This document shows, one piece after another, positions 20,168 to 27,196 of a DNA stretch of 64,000 nucleotides. The notes beneath the pieces were generated by a model. It saw nothing but the letters and a program-made list of their open reading frames with translations. It had not been told where the DNA came from and ran no database searches. A program made the position numbers and the translations under genes. The DNA lies in assembly GCA_028277185.1 (NCBI GenBank), contig JANQGQ010000022.1, positions 124,001 through 188,000 on the forward strand, read 5' to 3'. This DNA is from Woeseiaceae bacterium (GTDB taxonomy: Bacteria > Pseudomonadota > Gammaproteobacteria > Steroidobacterales > Woeseiaceae). The stretch's first letter is position 1. The number at the start of each line of letters is the position of its first letter.

Positions 20168-20802
20168 TACAGTCCCCGAATCGCCTCGATACCTCGGGCG
20201 TCGTTGTGCAAACCCTGCTCCAGAATCGGCCGCAGCCGCTGGTACGCGCGCGACAGCTGCGACTTCGAAAAACTCTCGGTCTTGCCCATGAACTCCGCAA
20301 TCTCCTTGTGCGTGAATCCCTCGACATCGTGCAGCCAGACGACGGTCCTGCTCACGTCCGGCAGGCTTGCCAGCGCCGAATCGAGGTCCATCGCCTCGTC
20401 GGGATGGCGCGACACGCCGTGACTCGCGGCATCCCCGGGCGTGTGGTCCTCCCAGTGCTCGTCGAGCGGCTGGCCGCGGCTGGTCCAGGCCGACCGCAGG
20501 AACATCAGCGCCTTGCTCACCGCGATCCGGCGAATCCACGTTCCGATCGCCGCCTCGCCGCGAAACCGGTCTATCGAGCGCATGACCTCGATGAAGGTCT
20601 CCTGCACGAGGTCCTCGGCCTGCGCCGGCACCCGGGTGAAGCGCAGGCACAGCGAGTACACCGGGGTTGCGAACGCGCGATACAGAATCTCGTGTGCACG
20701 CGCGTCGCCTTTCGCTGCCCGACGCACGATGGCCGGGTCGATCTCGATTCCTGCAAACTTGCTCAATTGCTTCCCGTTCGTGCCTGGACTGACGACCAGC
20801 AA
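20167..20802 (-). CDS. RNA polymerase ECF-type sigma factor
   Basis: Sigma-70 family member of the extracytoplasmic function type, ~211 aa. Region 2 reads FTRVPAQAEDLVQETFIEVM with the following RFRGEAAIGTWIRRIAVSKAL; region 4 reads SLPDVSRTVVWLHDVEGFTHKEIAE. The TTG at 20802 is one possible start; TTG at 20766 would remove 12 residues before SKFAGIEIDP and is equally likely. It is transcribed away from the tRNA-Leu gene and heads a three-gene unit with the one-TM and double-PDZ proteins. Confidence 0.88.
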   Translation of the reverse strand: MLVVSPGTNGKQLSKFAGIEIDPAIVRRAAKGDARAHEILYRAFATPVYSLCLRFTRVPAQAEDLVQETFIEVMRSIDRFRGEAAIGTWIRRIAVSKALMFLRSAWTSRGQPLDEHWEDHTPGDAASHGVSRHPDEAMDLDSALASLPDVSRTVVWLHDVEGFTHKEIAEFMGKTESFSKSQLSRAYQRLRPILEQGLHNDARGIEAIRGL

Positions 20803-20857
20803 ACATGCTCGTTCTGGTCTCTATGATGCCCGGTTTCGCCAAAGCGTCGCAGCGACT

Positions 20858-20863
20858 TATACT
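20858..20863 (+). promoter_or_regulatory. Likely -10 element of the tRNA-Leu gene
   Basis: TATACT lies 15 bases before the tRNA 5' end. Seventeen bases further upstream TTCGCC (20835-20840) is only a weak -35 match. The Nudix gene 18 bp after the tRNA may be read from the same promoter. Confidence 0.45.
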
Positions 20864-20877
20864 GTGCGCCCCCCTGG

Positions 20878-20964
20878 GCCGGGATGGCGGAACTGGTAGA
20901 CGCGCTGGATTCAAAATCCTGTTTCCGAAAGGAAGTGAGGGTTCGACCCCCTCTCCCGGCACCA
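20878..20964 (+). tRNA. tRNA-Leu, anticodon CAA
   Basis: 87 nt including an encoded CCA. The acceptor strands GCCGGGA and TCCCGGC pair perfectly; the anticodon loop is TTCAAAA with anticodon CAA. A long variable arm (class II) and the T-arm GGGTTCGACCCCC follow. It is a single, isolated tRNA between the divergent ECF sigma gene and a Nudix gene. Confidence 0.96.
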
Positions 20965-20982
20965 CCCATCGAACGGGATTCT

Positions 20983-21579
20983 ATGATCAAGTATTGCGAA
21001 CGCTGCGGCGGCACCGTGACCTTCCGCGTGCCGAAAGGCGACAATCGCGAGCGCGCGGTCTGCGACGCTTGCGGAGCCATCCACTATAAGAACCCGCTCG
21101 TGGTAGTCGGCTGCGTTGCGGAACGGGACGGTCGGATTCTGTTGTGCAAACGCTCGATCGAACCCCGTTACGGTCACTGGACGGTGCCGGCCGGTTTCAT
21201 GGAACTGGGCGAATCGCTTGCCGAGGGTGCGGCGCGCGAAACCCTGGAGGAGGCGTGCGCTACCGTCGAGATCGGTCACCTGTTCGCGTCAATCGACGTC
21301 GTCGACGCCGGGCAGGTACACCTGTTTTTTACCGGAAGGCTCGTGAGCGATTTCGCTCCCGGCGAAGAGTCGCTCGACTGCGCGTTGTTCCGGGAGGACG
21401 AGATTCCCTGGGACGATCTCGCTTTTTCGAGCGGCCGCTATGCACTGCGAAAGTATTTCGAAGACCGCGGGGAAAACCGCGGCGTGCACATTCACGAACT
21501 GCGCCGGGCGAAACTCGCGGCAAGCGGCGAAAGCCACGACCCGCCGCGCCCTGCGGCTACGGGTGACGACCGCCGTTGA
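20983..21579 (+). CDS. Nudix hydrolase with N-terminal zinc ribbon
   Basis: A 198-aa hydrolase of nucleoside diphosphates linked to another group. The N-terminal zinc ribbon is YCERCGG...CDACG (residues about 4-30), as in the NudC-like subgroup. The Nudix box is GFMELGESLAEG followed by AARETLEEA (about 67-89); the last glycine of the consensus is replaced by Cys. The ATG at 20983 is chosen because an upstream extension would run into the tRNA. The substrate cannot be told from sequence. Its last 23 bases overlap the 3' end of the convergent dsbC. Confidence 0.85.
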   Translation: MIKYCERCGGTVTFRVPKGDNRERAVCDACGAIHYKNPLVVVGCVAERDGRILLCKRSIEPRYGHWTVPAGFMELGESLAEGAARETLEEACATVEIGHLFASIDVVDAGQVHLFFTGRLVSDFAPGEESLDCALFREDEIPWDDLAFSSGRYALRKYFEDRGENRGVHIHELRRAKLAASGESHDPPRPAATGDDRR

Positions 21580-22291
21580 GCCGTACTTCCAGTGCGTCGG
21601 GCGTCAGGTAGCCGCCGATCAGCGTGCCGTCGTCGAGCATAATAGTAGGCGTCCCCGACAAACCGACTTCCTGGCCGAGCACGTAGTGCTGCTGGATCAT
21701 CGACGCGTCGCAGCTTTTGGTCTCGAACTCGCGGTCGAGCTTCGCGGCGGTCAGGGCATCCTGACGGTCCGCTGAGCACCAGACGTCTTCCGAGGTATTC
21801 CAGGCTTTCGACGCCGGCCCGTTGCGCGGGTACAGCAGGTAACGAACCTCGATGCCTTTCGCAAGGTAATCGTCAATCTGTGCGTGCAACCGGCGACAGT
21901 AGCCGCAGTCGATGTCCGTAAACACGGTCACGCTGTAGCTGACCTCAGCCGGAGTGAATTTGATTGCCGCGTCGTCGTCGAGCGACGCCAGCAGGTCGGC
22001 CCGCGCATCGTTGCGCGCGCGCTCCGTCAGGTTGACCTGCTCTTCGAGATCGATGATGTCGCCCTGCATCAGATAGCGCCCATCCGCCGACACGTACGCG
22101 ACGATGGCGCCCTTCTGGATCTTGTACCAGCCGTCGATGCCGCTTGCTTCAACGTGTTCCGGATCGAGTTCGTCGAACATGGACGTCATCTTGTCGCGAA
22201 CCTGCTCCAGATCGTCGTCTGCAAGCGCCGGGATAGAGGCGCCCAGGGCGATCATCGCCAGGCCCGACAGCGAGAATAAGTGAGTCCGCAT
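21557..22291 (-). CDS. dsbC: Thiol:disulfide interchange protein DsbC
   Basis: Periplasmic disulfide isomerase. The 244-aa product has a signal peptide ending in SIPALA, an N-terminal dimerisation domain (about 25-85) and a thioredoxin fold with the active site DIDCGYCRRLH (CGYC about residue 130). The cis-proline loop is GLSGTPTIML; a second cysteine pair (W-C-SADRQ and KSCDAS) matches DsbC. The xerD-dsbC order matches E. coli, where recJ follows; here a Nudix gene is found instead. Confidence 0.94.
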   Translation of the reverse strand: MRTHLFSLSGLAMIALGASIPALADDDLEQVRDKMTSMFDELDPEHVEASGIDGWYKIQKGAIVAYVSADGRYLMQGDIIDLEEQVNLTERARNDARADLLASLDDDAAIKFTPAEVSYSVTVFTDIDCGYCRRLHAQIDDYLAKGIEVRYLLYPRNGPASKAWNTSEDVWCSADRQDALTAAKLDREFETKSCDASMIQQHYVLGQEVGLSGTPTIMLDDGTLIGGYLTPDALEVRLNGGRHP

Positions 22292-22423
22292 GGTGGAATT
22301 CCTGATCAGTAAAGCGACATCGGACCCGGCGGGTGGCGGCGGGTTCCCGGCGAACGCACGGGCCGTCAGGTTCGACAGCGCGATAGTACAGAAGACCCAC
22401 CGTATCCGGAAATTGTTACGGCT

Positions 22424-23356
22424 TCAGCCGCGCGGATGGTGTTCGCCGTGAAGTTCCTTGAGGCGTTCGCGTGCGACGTGGGTGTAGATCTGCGTCGTCG
22501 AGAGGTCACTGTGACCCAAAAGCAGCTGTACGACGCGCAGATCGGCACCGCGGTTCAGCAAGTGGGTCGCGAAAGCGTGTCGCAGACTGTGCGGCGAGAG
22601 CTTGCGCCGGATCCCGGCCTTCTCCGCATAGCGCTTGATGATGTGCCAGAACGCCTGGCGCGTCATCCGGTCGCCGCGGCGCGTGGGAAACAGAAAATCG
22701 GTCTGCCGCTCGAGCAGGATCTCCATGCGCGGGCCGTTGATGAAGTCGCGGAGCCAGCGCTGCGACTCGTCGCCGAGCGGTATCAGTCGCTCGCGGTCGC
22801 CCTTGCCGACGATCCGGAGCACGCCCTGATTGAAATTGATCTGCGATTGCTGGAGGTTGATGAGTTCGCTGACGCGCAGCCCGGTTGCGTACAGGAGTTC
22901 GAGCATCGCCCGGTCGCGGTGGCCGAGCGGCTCGTCGGTGTTCGGTGCATTCAGCAGCGCGTCGACCTCGTCCTCGGTGAGCGTCTTCGGCAGGGAGCGG
23001 CCGATGCGCGGCATTTCGATGTCGGCCGTGGGATCGGTGTCGCGCAGCCCTTCCCGCATGATGTAGCGATAGAAGCGGCGGAAGCTCGACAGCTGCCGCG
23101 CCGTAGAGCGGGGCTTGGCGCCCGATTCGACGCGGTCGGCGATGAATCCGAGCAGGTCTGCCTTGTCCGCCTGGTCGATCGACTTGTTCCCCGTCGCCAG
23201 GCTACGGCCGAGCGTCATCAGATCGGCACGATAAGCACCCAGCGTGTTCTGCGACAGGCCACGCTCCATCCAGATCGCGTCGAGGAACTTGTCCACGAGT
23301 TCCTCGCTGTGCGCGACCGACTCGGCGTTCTGTTTTTCAGCGTCAGTGCTTGCCAT
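22424..23356 (-). CDS. xerD: Tyrosine recombinase XerD
   Basis: With XerC it resolves chromosome dimers at dif. The ATG at 23356 gives 310 residues. The core-binding SAM-like domain covers about 20-110 and the catalytic domain the rest, with Arg in ATGLRVSELINL, HSLRHAFATHLL, GHSDLSTTQIY and the tyrosine nucleophile in IYTHV. Adjacent dsbC favours XerD over XerC. A longer frame to 23557 has no family similarity and is rejected. Confidence 0.94.
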   Translation of the reverse strand: MASTDAEKQNAESVAHSEELVDKFLDAIWMERGLSQNTLGAYRADLMTLGRSLATGNKSIDQADKADLLGFIADRVESGAKPRSTARQLSSFRRFYRYIMREGLRDTDPTADIEMPRIGRSLPKTLTEDEVDALLNAPNTDEPLGHRDRAMLELLYATGLRVSELINLQQSQINFNQGVLRIVGKGDRERLIPLGDESQRWLRDFINGPRMEILLERQTDFLFPTRRGDRMTRQAFWHIIKRYAEKAGIRRKLSPHSLRHAFATHLLNRGADLRVVQLLLGHSDLSTTQIYTHVARERLKELHGEHHPRG

Positions 23357-23574
23357 AGCGTCCGTATCGGGGAGTGTTGCAATCCATTGCACCGGAAACC
23401 CGGCACCAGCCGGCAGATTCCGAGGGTTTCGAGTACTACGCTTTTGAGTATGATAACTGTGCCCTCCGGCAGGCGTGATCAGAGTCACAGATTGTCGAAG
23501 GCGTTGACATAAAGCGAATCGGTCACCAGACCGCGCCCGGTCTTCGAGCCTGCGCACACCGGACCCTACCCCTG

Positions 23575-24384
23575 ATGACAGCCCGCGTACCCGGACCTAT
23601 CTCCCGTTTCGGCCACCTGCTATACGGACCCTACGCCCTACTGGTGTTTGCGATCGGCGTGATCGCGACCTTCGTCATGGTCAGCGTCACGCCCGGAGCG
23701 GACCGCCGGCGACGCTATACATCCGCGATCATCCGCCGGACCTTCGTAGTTGCAGGCGCGAAACCGCGGGTCGCCGGGCTCGAACGGCTCCCCGAAGGGC
23801 CCGCTGTAATCGTCGCGAATCACGCAAGCTACGTCGACGGACTGCTGCTCAAGGGGTTTCTGCCGCCGCGCTTCTCGTTCGTGATCAAGGGCGAGATGCG
23901 CAGCAACCCGCTGGTGCACTTCCTGCTGCGCCGTGCCGGAGCACGCTTCGTCGAGCGCGGGGGCGGCGGCGGCACGTCGCGCGACATCCGCGCGTTCGTG
24001 CGCGCGGCCCAGGAAGGCGCGGCCCTCGGCTTCTTCCCGGAAGGCACCTTCGTCGAGGAGCCCGGCGTGTTGCCGTTCCGGCCCGGCGCGTTCCTGGCGG
24101 CGATCAAGGCTGAGCTGCCGGTCGTTCCCATCGCCATCCGCGGGACCCGCCGGATGCTGCCGGCCGGACGCGGCCTGCCGCGGCCGTCCCGCCTTGAGTT
24201 CGACCTGTTGGCCCCGATACGTCCCGGCGACGCGGAATTCGCCGACAGCCGGGCGCTGGCCGATGCCGCACGCGGACGCATTATTGGTGCACTGGACGAA
24301 ACCGAACGCGGTGAGTGCCCCGAAGCGGGGCAAAATGTTGCACTGCGGCAAAAAAAGAGCGAGAGTACGGCGCGTGAATTTTAA
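23575..24384 (+). CDS. plsC: 1-acyl-sn-glycerol-3-phosphate acyltransferase (PlsC family)
   Basis: Membrane enzyme of phospholipid synthesis that acylates the sn-2 position. The 269-aa product has an N-terminal hydrophobic helix (about 18-38). The NHASYVDG motif (HX4D, about residue 82) and FPEGTF (about 158) are the conserved acyltransferase blocks; GTRRMLP follows. It is divergent from xerD across 218 bp, which must hold both promoters. The 14 bp to the next gene contain that gene's ribosome binding site, so it may lead a unit with thiolase and dehydrogenase. Substrate specificity is not determined. Confidence 0.88.
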   Translation: MTARVPGPISRFGHLLYGPYALLVFAIGVIATFVMVSVTPGADRRRRYTSAIIRRTFVVAGAKPRVAGLERLPEGPAVIVANHASYVDGLLLKGFLPPRFSFVIKGEMRSNPLVHFLLRRAGARFVERGGGGGTSRDIRAFVRAAQEGAALGFFPEGTFVEEPGVLPFRPGAFLAAIKAELPVVPIAIRGTRRMLPAGRGLPRPSRLEFDLLAPIRPGDAEFADSRALADAARGRIIGALDETERGECPEAGQNVALRQKKSESTAREF

Positions 24385-24398
24385 CGGAGATTAAAAAA

Positions 24399-25580
24399 AT
24401 GGCCGCTGATCCCGTAGTCGTACTCTCCGCCCGGCGCACCCCGATAGGCGCGTTCCAGGGCATATTCAGCGGCACCAGCGCCACCCATCTCGGATCGACC
24501 GCGGTCAAAGCGGCGCTGGACGACGCGGGCGTCGATGCGGCGGCGGTCGACGAAGTACTCATGGGCTGCGTCCTGCCAGCGGGTCTCGGCCAGGCGCCGG
24601 CACGACAGGCCGCCATCGGCGCAGGCATCCCGACCAGCGCGCCGTGCACGACGATCAACAAGATGTGCGGCTCGGGGATGAAAGCGATCATGCAGGGCTA
24701 CGACGCCATCGTCGCAGGCAGCGCCGAGGTCGTGGTCGCCGGCGGCCTCGAATCGATGACGAACGCCCCCTATCTCCTCCCGAAGGCCCGCAGCGGCTAT
24801 CGGATGGGCCATCAGGAAGTGCTCGATCACATGTTCGTCGACGGGCTGCAGGACGTCTACGAAGGCCACATGATGGGCCACTACGCCGAGGCCACGGCCG
24901 ACAAATACGGCTACACCCGCGAGCAGCAGGATGCCTTCGCGATCGAGTCCGTGACGCGGGCGCAAACCGCCGCGGCCGAGGGCCGCTTCGCGGACGAGAT
25001 CGCGCCGGTGACCTTCGCGACCCGCAAGGGCGACGTCACGGTCAGCGAGGACGAGACGCCGAGCACCGTGAGCGTGGAGAAGATCCCGACGCTCAGGCCG
25101 GCCTTCCGTAAAGACGGCACCGTGACCGCCGCCAGCTCCTCGTCGATCTCCGACGGCGCCGCCGCAGTCGTGTTGACCCGCGCGAGCTACGCGGAGGCGA
25201 ACGGGCTCGAGCCCATCGCACAGATCGTCTCGCATTCGAGTTTCGCGCAAGACCCCGCCTGGTTCACGACGGCACCGATTGCCGCAATCGAGCGTCTGCA
25301 CCGTCGGCTCGACTGGACTCCGGACAACGTCGACCTGTACGAGGTCAATGAGGCTTTCGCCGTCGTGGCGATGTCCGCGATTGAGGACGCGAAGCTCGAC
25401 CACGCCAAGACCAACGTCAACGGCGGCGCCTGCGCGCTCGGACATCCGGTCGGCGCGACCGGCGCACGCATCACGACGACGCTGATCCACGCGTTGCGAG
25501 CGCGTGGTCTGAAGCGCGGGGTTGCATCACTTTGTATCGGTGGCGGCGAGGCAACGGCGCTCGGCATCGAGATCGTTTAG
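24399..25580 (+). CDS. Acetyl-CoA C-acetyltransferase (thiolase)
   Basis: Claisen-type thiolase joining or cleaving acyl-CoA. The 393-aa length is standard. The nucleophilic Cys is at about 90 in TTINKMCGSGMKA, the catalytic His in ALGHPVGATGARI, and the second Cys in SLCIGGGEATALG. The ATG is preceded by GGAG at nine bases. It is followed nine bases later by a short-chain dehydrogenase, so the two could supply consecutive beta-oxidation-like steps, for example in branched-chain amino acid breakdown. Biosynthetic and degradative roles cannot be separated here. Confidence 0.93.
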   Translation: MAADPVVVLSARRTPIGAFQGIFSGTSATHLGSTAVKAALDDAGVDAAAVDEVLMGCVLPAGLGQAPARQAAIGAGIPTSAPCTTINKMCGSGMKAIMQGYDAIVAGSAEVVVAGGLESMTNAPYLLPKARSGYRMGHQEVLDHMFVDGLQDVYEGHMMGHYAEATADKYGYTREQQDAFAIESVTRAQTAAAEGRFADEIAPVTFATRKGDVTVSEDETPSTVSVEKIPTLRPAFRKDGTVTAASSSSISDGAAAVVLTRASYAEANGLEPIAQIVSHSSFAQDPAWFTTAPIAAIERLHRRLDWTPDNVDLYEVNEAFAVVAMSAIEDAKLDHAKTNVNGGACALGHPVGATGARITTTLIHALRARGLKRGVASLCIGGGEATALGIEIV

Positions 25581-25589
25581 AGTCGAGCC

Positions 25590-26357
25590 ATGGATTTGAG
25601 CGCAGCCAAAGCCGTCGTCACGGGCGGCGCGTCGGGACTCGGACTCGCAACGGCCGAACGCGTGATCGCTGCCGGCGGACAAGTGGCCTTGCTCGACCTG
25701 AACGAGGAACAGGGCGCGGCCAGCGCAGACGCCCTGGGCGACCGGGCCATATTCTTGCGCACCGATGTCGCCGACGAAGCCTCCGTTCAAGCCGCGATCG
25801 CCGCGGCGGCCGAGGCGATGGACGGCATCACGCTCGCGGTCAACTGCGCCGGTATCGCCACGGCAGGCCGCACGCTCGGCCGTGAAGGCCCGTGGCCGAG
25901 CGAAAACTTCAATCGCGTGATCCAGATCAACCTGGTCGGCTCCTACAACGTTACCAAGGAAGCGGCGGCCGTGATGGCGCAGAACGAGCCGAACGCCGAC
26001 GGCGAGCGCGGCGTCGTGATCAGCACCGCCTCGATCGCGGCCTTCGAAGGCCAGATCGGCCAGGCGGCCTACTCCGCATCCAAAGGCGGCGTCGTCGGCA
26101 TGATGCTGCCGCTCGCTCGCGAATTCGCCCAGTTCGGTATCCGCGTGAACACGATTGCCCCCGGGATCTTCAAGACACCGATGATGGCCGGGATGCCCGA
26201 GGAAGTTCAGGAGTCCCTGGGCCGCCAGGTCCCCTTCCCGCCGCGACTCGGCGAACCCGAGCAGTACGCCGACGCGGTTGCGTTCGTTTACGGCAACGCC
26301 TACGTCAATGGCGAAACGATCCGCATCGACGGCGCCATCCGCATGCAGCCGAAGTAG
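25590..26357 (+). CDS. 3-hydroxyacyl-CoA dehydrogenase of SDR type (HSD10-like)
   Basis: A 255-aa NAD-dependent short-chain dehydrogenase. It has the TGGASGLG cofactor motif (about 11-18), NCAG, catalytic Ser in [10 protein letters not shown], Tyr-Lys in AYSASKGG, and [10 protein letters not shown]. Length and motifs match type II 3-hydroxyacyl-CoA / 2-methyl-3-hydroxybutyryl-CoA dehydrogenases. Pairing with the upstream thiolase supports a role in isoleucine or short-chain acyl-CoA breakdown. Confidence 0.85.
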   Translation: MDLSAAKAVVTGGASGLGLATAERVIAAGGQVALLDLNEEQGAASADALGDRAIFLRTDVADEASVQAAIAAAAEAMDGITLAVNCAGIATAGRTLGREGPWPSENFNRVIQINLVGSYNVTKEAAAVMAQNEPNADGERGVVISTASIAAFEGQIGQAAYSASKGGVVGMMLPLAREFAQFGIRVNTIAPGIFKTPMMAGMPEEVQESLGRQVPFPPRLGEPEQYADAVAFVYGNAYVNGETIRIDGAIRMQPK

Positions 26358-26440
26358 CGCTCATCGAGTCCCCGTCGAGACAGGACTCAGCACCCGAAGA
26401 ATCCAGCCGCTCCGGCTGGAAAACCTGGTCGCGGGCCCTG

Positions 26441-27127
26441 GTGCTCGTTCTGATGCTCGTGGCGGGCTACCTCGCAATCCGCTACACGTCTCTCGGCGAA
26501 TGGACGAGCGAGGAACGCATCCAGGCGGCGCTCGTCGACATCCGCGGAATCTGGTGGACGCCGATCGTGCTGCTCGTGTTGTACGCCGTCATCGCACCAT
26601 TCGGTATCTCGATGTTCCCGCTCACGATCGCCGGCGCGGCTTTCGGCCCTTACGCGGGCTCGGCGCTCAACACTGTTGGCATCGTCATCGGCGCCGCGAC
26701 GAGTTTCTTTGCCGCGCGAGCACTCGGTCGGGACTTCGTGCTGCGGATAACTGGGAAGCGGATTCGCAAGGTGGAGCGAGCGGTCAACCGGCAAGGGTTC
26801 TGGCCGCTGGTGCAGTTGCGGTTCCTGCCGATTCCTTATCCGGTGATCAACTTCGCCTCGGCGCTGGCGGGCGTTCCGGCTAAGCGTTTTCTTGCGGCGT
26901 CGGTGATCGGGCTCATTCCGGCGACGTTGATCCACTCTTACTTTATCGCGCGGCTGATTTACGCGAGTGGTGACGAGCGCGTCACGCAAGGGATGACTTA
27001 CGCCGCCGTTCTCATCGCGATCAATCTGCTGATTGGTTGGGCCTGGCTGCGTACACGGACCGAGCGGCGGAATCGATATCGTGAGCTGGTTGCCAAACGG
27101 GCATCGCGGGGACGACGCCTAGAGTAG
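26441..27127 (+). CDS. TVP38/TMEM64 family membrane protein
   Basis: Polytopic inner-membrane protein of the DedA-related SNARE-associated (VTT) family. Hydrophobic segments alternate with the motif FPLTIAGAAFGPYAG, the basic loop ITGKRIRKVERAV and the conserved RFLPIPYPVINFASALAGV. The start is uncertain: no ATG, GTG or TTG lies in frame between the SDR stop and the GTG at 26441, yet the ~25 residues before it (ESSRSGWKTWSRALVL) look like real protein. I use GTG 26441; ATG 26453 is also possible, or a rare start upstream. Function may be lipid scrambling or transport, as inferred for DedA relatives. Confidence 0.8.
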   Translation: MLVLMLVAGYLAIRYTSLGEWTSEERIQAALVDIRGIWWTPIVLLVLYAVIAPFGISMFPLTIAGAAFGPYAGSALNTVGIVIGAATSFFAARALGRDFVLRITGKRIRKVERAVNRQGFWPLVQLRFLPIPYPVINFASALAGVPAKRFLAASVIGLIPATLIHSYFIARLIYASGDERVTQGMTYAAVLIAINLLIGWAWLRTRTERRNRYRELVAKRASRGRRLE

Positions 27128-27196
27128 TCCGTTTCCATCCGTTGAAAAGACACGAACGTCCACGCCGTTATGGTTTCCTCTGCCAGTCACGAGTAA

